This document shows positions 9,004 through 19,725 of a stretch of 64,000 nucleotides of DNA, piece by piece. Every line of letters begins with the position of its first letter. Position 1 is the first letter of the stretch. A program made the position numbers and the translations under genes. Origin of the DNA: Carnegiea gigantea (taxonomy: Eukaryota; Streptophyta; Magnoliopsida; Caryophyllales; Cactaceae); assembly GCA_029747015.1 (NCBI GenBank), contig JAKOGI010003029.1, positions 1 to 64,000 of the forward strand, read 5' to 3'. The notes under the pieces were generated by a model, which saw nothing but the letters and a program-made list of their open reading frames with translations, did no database searches and was not told where the DNA came from.

Positions 9004-12000
9004 ATGTCTACAAAGTCCACAAGAAGCGGCCAAGCACGTGTGGAAGAGTTAGAAGCACAACTCACTTATCTTCGAACTCAACTTGGGCAACTTTTGGAGG
9101 AGAAAAGAATGTGGGTTCATAGCCCCACTCCCTCTCATCCTCATGAACCGGTGGTTGAATCTGAAGAGGAAGTCCATCACTCCCATGCCAATTCAAGTGA
9201 TGAGGAACCCCCAAGGAGACGAAGGTAAGGAGGAAATATTGGTGGTGTCCGAATTGACATCCCCGAATTTGAAGGCCAACTTGATCCGGACTTATTTCTC
9301 GATTGGTTGCACACCATTGAGAGGATCTTTGAATATGAGGACATCCCGGAAGATAAGAAGGTAAAGCTTGTAGCCCTTAAACTCAGAAAATATTCTTCAA
9401 TCTGGTGGGCTAACCTTGGAGCGAAAAGAGCAAGAAACGGGAAAGGGAAAATCAGAACTTGGGCCAAAATGAAAGAAAAACTCAAGGCCAAGTTTCTTCC
9501 CTCTCACTATGTGCAAGCCAATTATCTCAAGCTCCATCGACTCAAGCAAGGATCCAAGAGTGTGGAAGAATACACTCGGGAGTTTGAACAACTCCTACTC
9601 AAATGCGATTTGAGAGAAGACGACTCACAAACCTTGGTAAGATACTTGACCGGTCTTGATGAGTCCATTGCTCATGTAATTGAGTTGCAACCCTATTCAT
9701 CCCTAGATGCCTTGAGTTCTCTAGCCTACAAGGTAGAGCAACAAAAGAAATCAAAGGGAAAGAGTGTCCTTTCCAAGCCTCTCTCTCGTCCTTACCCCAC
9801 ACAAAAGCCTCCGTACTACCCTCCTCGTCCACAAAATCCCCCACCTCCACAAACCAAAAACACCACTCCAACCCCTCCAAAAACCTCCACACAAGAGCCC
9901 AAATCAAAGGACAAGGTTCGTTGCTTTCGGTGTCAAGGCATGGGACACTATGCATCTGAGTGTCCAAACAGGAGGATTGTTTCGCTAGCGGAGTACCAAG
10001 AAGCATGTGATGAACATGCCTATGATGAAGAAGAAGGAGAGCACTTTGAAGAAGGAAGTTTGGAAGAAGTTGAGGAAGGCCCCGATGAAGGAGAGTTGCT
10101 TGTTATCCGCCGGGCCTTGATTGGAATTGCCACTCAAAAGGACATGGAGCAAAGAGAAGCCATTTTTCACACCAGGTGTACCGTAGGAGACAAGGTTTGT
10201 TCCCTTATCATTGATGGAGGTAGGTGTGCTAACGTTGCCTCAAAGACTATGGTGGACAAACTCAAGCTGCAAGTCTCTCCTCGTCCAAATCCCTACACCA
10301 TACAATGGTTGAATCAAGGCAAAGGTTTGCAAATTACTCACCGTTGTCTTGTTTCGTTTTCAATTGGGAAAAACTATAAAGATGAGATTTGGTGTGATAT
10401 AGTCCCCATGGATGCTTGCCATATATTATTGGGTAGACCATGGCTTTTTGATAGAAGTGTCATCCATGATGGCCGGATGAACACTTACTCTTTTCTCAAG
10501 GACCGGAAGAAAATCACTCTTACCCCTCTCAAAAGTCCTTCCCCCTCTAAGCCAAAAGACAATCCTCATTTGGAAGTCTTCTTTACTACTCTTCTCAAAT
10601 CTGAGCGCCATGAGTATGAGTCTTTTAAAGACTTGATACTTTTACAAGAAGAGTCTAAGCCATCATCTCCCTCACATCCACTACTCACCCCTCTCCTACA
10701 AGCCTATCACCATGTTTTTTCCACAAGAAATTCCACATGGCCTTCCCCCTCCAAGATCTATCCAACACAAGATAGACCTCGTTCCCGGATCCGTACTTCC
10801 AAACAAGCCGGCATACCGGATGTCTCCAAGCGAAACTCAAGAAGTCCAAAGACAAGTGGTTGATCTCTTGTCCAAGGGTTTAATTCGGGAAAGTCTAAGC
10901 CCATGTGCCGTGCCCGCCCTCCTTGTTCCTAAGAAGGATGGTAGCATGCGTATGTGTGTTGATAGCCGGGCAATAAACAAGATCACTATCAAGTACCGGT
11001 TTCCTATTCCCCGATTGGAAGATCTATTGGATGAATTACATGGAGCCGCTATCTTTTCTAAGATTGATCTTAGAAGTGGCTATTACCAGATTCGCATTTT
11101 TGAAGGTGATGAATGGAAAACCGCCTTTAAGACTAAAGGAGGTTTATATGAGTGGCTTGTAATGCCATTCGGGCTTACTAATTCCCCGAGCACTTTTATG
11201 AGACTCATGAACCAAGTTCTCAAGCCCCTCATTGGAACTTGTGTTGTTGTTTACTTTGATGATATCTTGGTCTATAGCAAGACCGAGAAGGAGCATGCCA
11301 AGCATTTGCAACAAGTTTTGGAGATTCTTTCACAAGAACAACTTTATGGCAATATGGAGAAATGCTTTTTCTTCACTCTTCAAGTGGTATTCTTGGGTTT
11401 CATTGTTTCCGCCCAAGGCCTCCAAGTTGATGAAAGCAAGATCAAGGCTATTCAAGAGTGGCCAACTCCTACATCCGTCCCTCAAGTAAGGAGTTTTCAT
11501 GGCCTAGCCTCATTTTACCGGAGGTTCATTAGAAATTTCAGCACTATCGTGGCTCCTATGACCGAGGTAATTAAAGGCAAAGAGTTTTCATGGAATGAGC
11601 AAGCACAAAAAGCCTTTGAAGAGATCAAGAAGAAGCTCACTAGTTCCCCCGTTCTAGCCTTGCCTGACTTTACCAAAGTCTTTGAAGTAGAATGTGATGC
11701 ATCCGGGGTAGGAATTGGAGCTGTCCTATCTCAAGAGAGGAGACCCATTACCTTTTTTAGTGAGAAGCTCAACGATGCCAAGAAGAAGTACTCCACCTAT
11801 GACAAGGAGTTTTATGCAATCATTAGAGCATTGGAGCATTGGCGTCATTACTTAGTTGGAGGTGAGTTCATCCTTCATTCCGACCATGAAGCTCTCAAAT
11901 ACATTCAAGGACAACCCAAGCTCAACCCTAGACATGCTAAATGGGTAGAGTATCTTCAGTCCTTCCACTTCACTATCCAACATAAGGCGGGTACTCTCAA

Positions 12001-13543
12001 CAAAGGAGCTGATGCATTGTCAAGAAGGTACTTATTACTCTCCACTTCGAGTACTAAAGTACTTGGGTTTGAAGTTGTTAAAGATTTGTACCCAAAAGAT
12101 GATGATTTCAAGGACATTTTTGAGAAGTGTCTTAAACACCCCCATGGGTTGTTCCACTTAGAAGATGGGTTCCTATTTAAAGGATCACGCCTTTGTATAC
12201 CTCAATGTGGATTTCGTGAACTGCTTATCCAAGAGCTGCATGGAGGAGCCCTAGCTGGCCATTTTGGTGTTGAGAAGACTAGATCAATGTTGAAGGAACA
12301 CTACTATTGGCTTAAGATGTCAAGAGATGTAGAGCATTTCATCAAAAGATGTTCTACTTGTCAAATGGCTAAGAGCCATTCTTTGCCCCAAGGATTGTAT
12401 TCTCCACTCCCCATTCCTCAAGCCCCTTGGGAAGATATTAGCCTGGATTTTATCACGGGGTTGCCTAGAACCCAAAGGAACAAAGACTCCATTATGGTGG
12501 TTGTGGATCGATTCTCCAAGATGGCGCATTTCATCCCTTGCCACACCACTAATGATGCTACTCAAGTAGCTAATCTTTACTTCAAGGAGATTGTGAGACT
12601 ACATGGCATTCCAAAGAGCATGGTATCTGATCGGGACTCCAAGTTTCTTAGTCATTTTTGGCTAACTCTATGGCGCAAACTGGGTACTCAACTCAAGTTT
12701 AGCACTACTTGTCATCCCCAAACTGATGGCCAAACTGAAGTCACTAATAGGACTTTGGGTACCTTACTTCGAGTCCTAGTGAAGAAGCATTTGAAGAATT
12801 GAGATGAGTTGCTACCACATGCCGAGTTTGCATTCAATCGAGTGCCTAGTAAGTCGACCCAACTCTCTCCATTTCAAGTTGTGTATGGCTACAATCCCAA
12901 GAGTTCCTTGGATCTTGTTCCCATTCCAACTCCCACAAAATTTAGTTGGGAAGCTGAAAAAAGAGCCAAGGAGATCCAAGATCTTCATGCAAGAGTTAGA
13001 GATAACATTGCCAAGGCTAATGAAAGAGCTATGCAAAGCGCCAACAAGCATCGCAAGGAGGTACATTTTCAACCAGGAGATTTGGTATGGATTCACATGA
13101 GGAAGGAGCGTTTCCCTTCAAAGAGAAAATCTAAGTTTATGCCGCGTTCCGATGGTCCATTTGAAATCCTTGAGAAGGTTGGGCCCAATGCATACAAGGT
13201 TGATCTACCTGGAGATTATGGAGTTTCAGCTACCTTCAATGTCTCCGATCTTAGCCCCTATTTCGATGATGAGCCCCTTCCTAGTTTGAGGGCAAACTTT
13301 CACTTACCTGGGGGGAATGATGGAGACCATCATGAGAAGCCCAAGGACCATCAAGCTCAGCCCAAGGAGGACTCGCTCAAGCTTCAAGAGGTCAAAGAAG
13401 TTGCAAAACTTTGCCGGAAATTGGCGTTCATGCCCGAAGAGGTAGTACCGCCTTCATCCCGCAATTTCCTGATTTTTATGTGCACTTTTGGCCTACCTAA
13501 AGTGGTCCCACAACTTGAGGCTCCACATGGTTTTGAAGTTTAA
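9004..13543 (+). pseudogene. Element C gag-pol polyprotein, two stops and one frameshift
   Basis: Starts at the ATG at 9004 (MSTKSTRS). The order is coiled-coil-like N-terminus, Retrotrans_gag core with WW, CCHC knuckle (CFRCQGMGHYASEC), protease IIDGG, RT with YFDD, RNase H, integrase HHCC and DDE cores, GVSATFNVSDLSPY end, and a tail of about 75 residues inside the 3' LTR. Compared with the near-identical element O: CAA to TAA at 9226-9228 truncates Gag after 74 residues; a sixth T at about 10714-10719 shifts frame just before RT; TGG to TGA at 12800-12802 stops integrase. In the protease IIDGGS has become IIDGGR. All domains are otherwise present in order, so this was an autonomous copy. 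Confidence 0.92.
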
Positions 13544-14440
13544 GATTTCAGCTTTCAAATAAGCCCAAGTTTGTTTAATTTGGACATCATTTGATTGGGC
13601 AAAATATCACTCAAAGATACGTTTTGCTGATCCAGTCCAGTCTGAGATAGGTGCATTGTTTGGGCCATAACTTTCAAACCGCTTATCCCAATTGAGCAAA
13701 TGAGCCCATTCTGGAAAATAGACTTCCAGGGCTTTCTAACAAGCCCAAGAACGCGTGATTTGTCCGAGTATTTTGGAAGTTATGCTCTGTTGAAGTTGAG
13801 GCAGTTGCAAGGATTAATGCTGGGAATATGAAGAGTCTTAGGTTACATATATTTGTGTGGATGATATTGTGCACGTTTTAGATGCTTCTAGATTGATGTA
13901 ATCAGCTACAAAAATCCTAGAATATTCCTTGTAACCTCCCCCACCCCCTTTTATGATGTGTCTTTTCATTTTTCTTAGACTTTTCATTAGCTAGTTTTAA
14001 TTGTTAGGAGTTATTTTAGTCTTTTGATTGTCTTTTGCTGAGTCTATAAAAGGGGAGGGGCATGTGAAGCTAATCATTCAGCATTGTAAGAGATTTCCAA
14101 AGAAATACAAGCACCTTTGAGAGTGATTCTCATTTGTGTCTCAAAAATTCCTAGTTCTATATCTTGAATTTAGCTAATTCAAGTGGTGTTCTAGGTTCTC
14201 TTCCTTTTCCAATTGGAGTGATTCCTTGGTTAAGACAAGAGAATTAGCCCAAGATCAAGTCATTGAGTGGCTCCGAGAAGGATTATCTTAATTACAAGGT
14301 CTTGTTTATCCTTGTTCTTTTTGTTATTATTCTTCAAACCATCTCAAACTATTTTCCACCATATTCACTATTCTTTGGTTGATTCTTGTTTAGTTTGAGT
14401 TTGAGTTGATTTGGTTCACTTACCACCCACATCTACATCA
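13318..14440 (+). repeat. Element C 3' LTR
   Basis: 1123 bp, after a GGGGGGAA purine tract, TGATGGAGACCATCATG...ACATCA. It differs from C's own 5' LTR at many positions spread along its length. Confidence 0.92.
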
Positions 14441-15092
14441 TTAATCTACCTCATTAGGGGCCATGATGCCTCCCAAATGATGTGTCAAGCTTACAAAGGT
14501 TCTAAAATGCAGCAAAAACAATCAACTCAGCAAGTGGATGAAGCAAAACCCAAGAAATCAGCCCACTTGTACCGGCTAGGAAGAAACCAGTTAAAGGGGT
14601 GTTTTGCTTGTCTTTTTGGCTGGGTAAAACCAACACAAGGGGGTGCTTTGGATGGGATTTGAACCCTTGACTTGATAAATATTTATGTCCCCTTTCATGT
14701 TGCAAAATTTCAGAAAGAGTGGACTTAAGTTGGTGGTCCCATTTCTTCCTTAATTCGGATGCTGCTGTTTTGGCGCCCAGCCTACGCACTTGGAAAGATC
14801 TTGCTGATTGACTAACCAAACGACCTCCAAATCCTTTGAAACTTGTTTTATTGGATTCCTAACATCTTAAACTTAAAGAGAGGGGGCAAGGCAGTCATTC
14901 ATCCCCTCACCTTCAAGTCCCAAAAGATGCACAAACCCGGGCCAATTTCCGGTTGAATCTGCCCATGTTCTGTCCGAATGCTCTATGACTTCCTTGACCA
15001 AGGCATGGATGTTCTTGACTTCCTTGGGGCTTGAGGGGGTGTGTGGAGTTGCTGGTTGTGCTTTTGGAGTTTGATCATGATGGTCCCCATCA
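14441..15092 (-). repeat. Element B 5' LTR, 5' half (U3 side)
   Basis: Continues B's LTR from 7530. The minus-strand start is TGATGGGGACCATCATG at 15092. It encodes a C-terminal tail of about 73 residues on the minus strand, down to 14873, including NWPGFVHLLG. It carries a tRNA T-arm-like sequence at 14653-14665. The total B LTR is about 1.12 kb after removing the 26-bp overlap. It is followed by CCGGA in D's gag, the likely target duplication; the other copy is outside the window. Confidence 0.88.
14653..14665 (-). other. tRNA T-arm / B-box-like sequence in element B LTR
   Basis: Minus strand GGGTTCAAATCCC, resembling a tRNA T-stem with a 7-base loop and the Pol III B box. The same sequence occurs in both LTRs of element I. 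Confidence 0.45.
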
Positions 15093-15848
15093 CCGGAGGA
15101 CAAGAAGGTAAAACTTGTAGCCCTTAAACTCAGAAAATATGCTTCAATTTGGTGGGCTAATCTTGGAGCTAAAAGAGCAAGGAATGGAAAGGGAAAAATC
15201 AAAACTTGGGCCAAAATGAAAGAAAAGCTTAAGGCCAAGTTTCTTCCCTCTCACTATGTGTAAGACAATTATCTCAAGCTCCATCGACTCAAGCAAGGAT
15301 CCAAGACTGTGGAAGAATACACTCAGGAGTTTGAACAACTCCTACTCAAATGTGATTTGAAAGAAGACGACTGACAAACCTTGGTAAGATACTTGACCGG
15401 TCCTGATGAGTCCATTGCTCATGTAATTGAGTTGCAACCCTATTCATCCCTAGATGACTTAGGTTCTCTAGCCTATAAGGTAGAGCAATAAAAGAAATCT
15501 AAGGGAAAGAGCATCTTGTCCAAACCTCTTTCTCGTCCCCACTCCACACAAAGACCTCCCTACTACCCTCCTAGACCTCAAAACCCTCCACAAGTCAAAA
15601 ACACCACTCCAACCCCTCCTAAGCCCTCCACACAAGAGCCCAAATGCAAGGACAAGGTTCGATGTTTTCGTTGCCAAGGAATGGGACACTATGCCTCAGA
15701 GTGTCCAAACAAAAGGATTGTTTTCTTAGCAGAATATCAAGAAGCATGTGAAGAACATGCATATGAAGAAGAAGAAGGAGAACATTTTGAAGAAGGAAGC
15801 TTGGAAGAAGTTAAAGAAGGCCCCGATGAAGGAGAATTGCTAGTCATC
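15093..15848 (+). pseudogene. Element D gag, C-terminal part, with stops
   Basis: Gag from the EDKKVKLVALKLRKYASIWW region through the CCHC knuckle (CFRCQGMGHYASEC) and the acidic linker (EEVKEGPDEGELLVI), 84-98% like C, M and O by eye. The N-terminal part lies left of element B's insertion. In-frame stops: TAA for CAA near 15261, TGA near 15372, TAA for CAA near 15488. It is cut at 15848 by element E with a TCATC target duplication (15844-15848 and 19726-19730) and resumes there in protease. An old, dead copy. Confidence 0.9.
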
Positions 15849-15872
15849 TGATGCATATTTCCATATGCATCA
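15849..15872 (+). repeat. Perfect 10-bp inverted repeat at the LTR start (element E 5' LTR)
   Basis: TGATGCATAT and ATATGCATCA separated by TTCC, exactly at the U3 terminus. It is also at 18571-18594 (E 3' LTR), 26764-26787 and 29460-29483 (G, minus strand). Confidence 0.92.
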
Positions 15873-16617
15873 TTTTTATTCAAGACCAATTTCAAAGAAG
15901 AAAAGGGTCAAAGAAGATCATGCTTGGAAGTGTGCTTATTTGGTCTTATTAAGTGAGTTCAAAGACTCACGACACTATGAAGAGGTCAAAAAGAGGTTAA
16001 ACTTTGCTAGAAATTTGGTGCCGAATTCATCCATGCGGAACCCGATTTTTGTGACCACTTTTTGACAAGCTCAAGTGGACCCACAACTTGAGGGCCCATG
16101 TGCTTTTGAAGCTTAAGATGTCAGCTTTAAAATAAGCCCAAGTTTGTTTAATTTGGACATCATTTGATTGGGCAAATATCACTCAAAGATACGTTGTGCT
16201 GATCCAGTCCAGTCTGAGATAGGTGCATTGTTTGGGCCATAACTTTCAAACCGCTTATCCAAATTGATCAAATGAGCCCATTCTGGAAAATAGACTTCCA
16301 GGGCTTTCTAACAAGCCCAAAAACGCGTGATTTGGCCGAGTATTCTGGAAGTTATGCTCTGTTGAAGTTGAGGTAGTTGCAAGGATTAATGCTGGGAATA
16401 TGAAGAGTCTTCGGTTACATATACTTGTGTGGCTGATATTGTGCACGTTTAGATGCTTCTAGATTGATGTAATCAGCTGCAAAAATCCTAGAATATTCCT
16501 TGTAACCTCCCCCTCCCCCTTTTATGATGTGTCTTTTCATTTTTTCTTAGACTTTTCATTAGCTAGTTTTTAATTGTTAGGAGTTATTTGAGTCTTTTGA
16601 TTGTCTTTTGCTGAGTC

Positions 16618-16624
16618 TATAAAA
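16618..16624 (+). promoter_or_regulatory. TATA box in element E 5' LTR
   Basis: TATAAAA in GAGTCTATAAAAGGGGAGG, the position equivalent to element C's. Confidence 0.6.
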
Positions 16625-17004
16625 GGGGAGGGGCATGTGAAGCTAATCATTCAGCAGTGTAAGAGATTTCCAAAGTAATACAAGCACCTTTGAGAGTGAT
16701 TCTCATTTGTGTCTCAAAATTCCTAGTTCTATATCTTGAATTTGGCTAATTCAAGTGGTGTTCTAGGTTCTCTATCTTTTCCAATTTGAGTGATTCCTTG
16801 GTTAAGACAAGAGAATTAGCCCAAGGTCAAGTCATTGAGTGGCTCCGTGAAGGATTATCTCAATTACAAGATCCTGTTCTATCCCTTTTTCTTGTGTAGT
16901 GAAGTTCTTCATCCATCTCATCCATCTTTCATTTCTCTTTCCAATTTGCCTTATTTGAGTTGGAGTTTGATTTGGTTCACTTGCCCACCCACATATACAT
17001 CAAT

Positions 17005-17016
17005 TGGTATCAGAGC
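17005..17016 (+). other. Element E primer-binding site
   Basis: TGGTATCAGAGC, two bases after the LTR end. Confidence 0.92.
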
Positions 17017-17129
17017 CAAGGCTTTTAAGTGACCCACATCATACCCAAACACATCCCAAAAAGCCAAATACAAAAAAAAAAAAAAGAGGCACAAACCGGC
17101 AATCCGAAGTCTTGAAGACCAGAGAAGCA

Positions 17130-17312
17130 GCACGGTGCCCCCGTGCCACAACACACGACCGTGCCATATTTTTTTTCCAGGAATCTTCAAGTCGAGACGG
17201 AGCACGGTGCCCCCGTGCCGACACGCACGACCGTGCCACTCTACTTTTCTGCATTTTCTTCAGTCGAAGCATAGCACGGCCTGCCCGTGCCCCCTTGCAC
17301 GACCGTGCCACC
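17130..17312 (+). repeat. Element E leader hairpin units (three copies)
   Basis: Three units in the same order and spacing as element C. The whole leader from the PBS to 17312 is nearly identical to C's, then similarity switches to element Q. Confidence 0.88.
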
Positions 17313-17372
17313 TTTGCCACAGCCAACTTACGTTTCAAATCAATCCACGAAGAACCCTAGACCTCATCCTTC

Positions 17373-18331
17373 ATGCCGTCTTCAAAGAACTTGGAGAAAG
17401 AACTAGCTCTTATTGATATTGGATCTGCTTGCTTTGCAATTCCAAAATTTCATGGCGAAAAGGAAGAGTTCGCAGGTTGGTTATCTAAGGTGGAACGAGT
17501 TTTTGCTTGTTGTATCCTTAATGACCAACAGAATTTCGAAGTGGTTATTTCAAGATTGAGAGGTTGTGCACTTCAGTGGTGGAATAAATATAAGTTTGAG
17601 CGAAAAAAGAAAGGAAAAGAAAGGTGAGAACTTGGAAGAAATTGAGTAGTAAGTTGAAGGGTTCCTTTTACCCATCCACTTACATGCCCATGGAAGAAAG
17701 TATCTCCGTTAAGCTCACGGGTTCATTCCCTTCCCCCCCACAAAAAGAACCACCCCCACAAATGATCTTTCCCCCACAACCTAGGAGGTGTCTCAAGTGC
17801 CAAGGGCTTGGACACTTATCCACGGATTGCCCAAACAACGCGGTCATTACCTTGGAAGAAAGGAAAGTCGTGAAAGAAGAGAACGATCAGGAGGAAAGCC
17901 TTGAAGAAGAAATTGAACTCAAGGTTGAAAAAGAAGAAATACTTCACTTAGAGAAGGTTTCTCAAAAGCCAAACAAAGATGAAGAGATCCTTGGAGAAAA
18001 AGCTTCAAGCCTAGTTGACCTACCTCTTGTTTTTGATGACTATGGTGATGAAGAGACCATTGAAATTGAGACCCAAAGATCCGAGTTGAAGCAAGAAGAG
18101 ATTGTGCAAGAAATTGAGCAATCCTTCACCGAAGAAGGGGGCCAAGAAGATAATGAGGTGAATTTGAGCATAACCCCAAGAATTGAAGAGCATGTAGTTA
18201 AAGACCTTAAAGTGATGAAGCCATGTAGGGTTGCTGAAAAGTTTGAGCAACTCTTGACCCAAGAAGAATTCACCTTAACCCCCATTCAACCTTCCCAACC
18301 CTTCAAACCACAAAAGGACCGACAAGCCTAA
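17373..18331 (+). pseudogene. Element E Gag (non-autonomous type), frameshifted
   Basis: Start ATG at 17373 (MPSSKNLEKELALIDIG). A compact Retrotrans_gag core (PKFHGEKEEFAGWLSKVERVF, then RLRGCALQWWNKY) is followed by a CCHC knuckle (CLKCQGLGHLSTDC) and a long Glu-rich segment. About two bases are missing near 17620 compared with Q, shifting frame. The segment LTPIQPSQPFKPQ near the end matches the protease-RT linker of autonomous element A ([13 protein letters not shown]), so it is a deletion remnant. A TAA at 18329-18331 then interrupts a frame that would continue into the tail at 18455-18838. No protease motif is present. It probably packaged RNA only; enzymes must come from autonomous relatives. 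Confidence 0.85.
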
Positions 18332-18454
18332 ACCCTCATTCATCCTTCCCAAACCCTTGCCCCCAAAGAAGATTTCCCACTTCCGCCTCTTCTCCTCACC
18401 AGATATGACCCGTTTTATCATCCTCCCCTCACCCTCTTCTATATCTCTCTCGAG

Positions 18455-18838
18455 GTGATGCCCTTTGACCACTTCCTACAAGAGCTCCCATTTCATAAGC
18501 ATGCCTCCCTTCATGAGAAGCTTGCCAATCCTTTGAGTTTGAGGACAAACTCAAAACAACCCGGGGAGAATGATGCATATTTCCATATGCATCATTTTTA
18601 TTCAACTCCAATTTCAAAGAAGAAAAGGGTCAAAGAAGATCATGCTTGGAAGTGTGCTTGTTTGGTCTTATTAAGTGAGTTCAAAGACTCACGGCACTAT
18701 GAAGAGGTCAAAAAGAGGTTAAACTTTGCTAGAAATTTGGTGCCGAATTCATCCCTGCGGAACCCGATTTTTGTGACCACTTTTGGACAAGCTCAAGTGG
18801 ACCCACAACTCGAGGGCCCATGTTCTTTTGAAGCTTAA
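18455..18838 (+). CDS. Element E integrase-tail remnant running into the 3' LTR
   Basis: 127 codons, same frame as the second part of E's gag and separated from it by one stop. The N-terminal part is of unknown origin. LSLRTNSKQPGEND then matches the extreme end of the integrase in autonomous elements (LRANSLQQGEDD in F). From 18571 it is LTR-encoded for about 88 residues and ends VDPQLEGPCSFEA, like the tails of C and O (VDPQLEAPHGFEA). It may be read only as part of a Gag-tail fusion, because its own ATG is internal. Function unknown. Confidence 0.6.
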   Translation: MMPFDHFLQELPFHKHASLHEKLANPLSLRTNSKQPGENDAYFHMHHFYSTPISKKKRVKEDHAWKCACLVLLSEFKDSRHYEEVKKRLNFARNLVPNSSLRNPIFVTTFGQAQVDPQLEGPCSFEA

Positions 18839-19725
18839 GATGTCAGCTTTAAAATAAGCCCAATTTTATTTAATTTGGACATCATTTGATTGGGCAAAAT
18901 ATCATTCAAAGATACGTTGTGCTGATCCAGTCCAGTCTGAGATAGGTGCATTGTTTGGGCCATAACTTTCAAACCGCTTATGCAAATTGAGCAAATGAGC
19001 CCATTCTGGAAAATAGACTTCCGGGGCTTTCTAACAAGGCCAAGAACGCGTGATTTGGCCGAGTATTCTGGAAGTTATGCTCTGTTGAAGTTGAGGTAGT
19101 TGCAAGAATTAATGCTGGGAATATGAAGAGTCTTCGGTTACATATACTTGTGTGGCTGATATTGTGCACGTTTTAGATGCTTCTAGATTGATGTAATCAG
19201 CTGCAAAAATCCTAGACTATTCCTTGTAACCTCCCCCACCCCCTTTTATGATGTGTCTTTTCATTTTTCTTAGACTTTTCATTAGCTAGTTTTAATTGTT
19301 AGGAGTTATTTGAGTCTTTTGAGTGTCTTTTGCTGAGTCTATAAAAGGGGAGGGGCATGTGAAGCTAATCATTCAGCATTGTAAGAGATTTCCAAAGTAA
19401 TACAAGCACCTTTGAGAGTGATTCTCATTTGTGTCTCAAAATTCCTAGTTCTATATCTTGAATTTGGCTCATTCAAGTGGTGTTCTAGGTTTCTCTTCCT
19501 TTTCCAATTGGAGTGATTCCTTGGTTAAGACAAGAGAATTAGCCCAGGGTCAAGTCATTGAGTGGCTCCGTGAAGGATTATCTCAATTACAAGATCTTGT
19601 TCTATCCCTTTTTCTTGTGTAGTGAAGTTCTTCATCCATCTCATCCATCTTTTATTTCTCTTTCCAATTTGGCTTATTTGAGTTGGAGTTTGATTTGGTT
19701 CACTTGCCCACCCACATATACATCA
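18571..19725 (+). repeat. Element E 3' LTR
   Basis: 1155 bp after the CCGGGGAGAA purine tract, same 24-base terminal hairpin. About ten differences from the 5' LTR in the first 300 bases by eye, so the insertion is not very recent. Followed by TSD TCATC at 19726-19730. Confidence 0.93.

Larger units (their letters stand above)
7531..14440 (+). mobile_element. Element C: full-length CRM-like LTR retrotransposon
   Basis: 5' LTR, PBS, three leader hairpin units, gag-pol, PPT, 3' LTR; 6.9 kb, very close to element O. It splits the 5' LTR of B. Its two LTRs differ from each other at many sites, and its flanks carry a 26-bp overlap, so it may be a recombinant of two insertions. Coding capacity is lost through two nonsense codons and one frameshift. 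Confidence 0.93.
15849..17002 (+). repeat. Element E 5' LTR
   Basis: 1154 bp. It begins with a 24-base hairpin at 15849-15872 (TGATGCATAT, TTCC, ATATGCATCA) and ends ATATACATCA. TATA box at 16618-16624. Confidence 0.93.
15849..19725 (+). mobile_element. Element E: non-autonomous gag-only LTR retrotransposon
   Basis: 3877 bp with perfect 5-bp TSD TCATC. LTRs are 1154 and 1155 bp. There is a PBS, a leader with three hairpin units, a Gag-like frame with a zinc knuckle, and the integrase-tail region, but no protease, RT, RNase H or integrase core. The arrangement resembles the plant TR-GAG class (known type; assignment inferred). Its parts have different nearest relatives: LTRs like G, leader like C, gag like Q. 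Confidence 0.92.

Noticed and set aside
8678..9033. Several overlapping Arg/Cys-rich frames on both strands over the leaders (also at 17004-17360, 50189-50551, 32198-32449).
   Set aside because: They come from the GC-rich inverted repeats read in different frames and lack family support.
17130..17312. Regularly spaced GC-rich repeats as a CRISPR-like array.
   Set aside because: Only two or three imperfect units, in a eukaryotic retroelement leader, without cas genes; spacers are conserved between copies.
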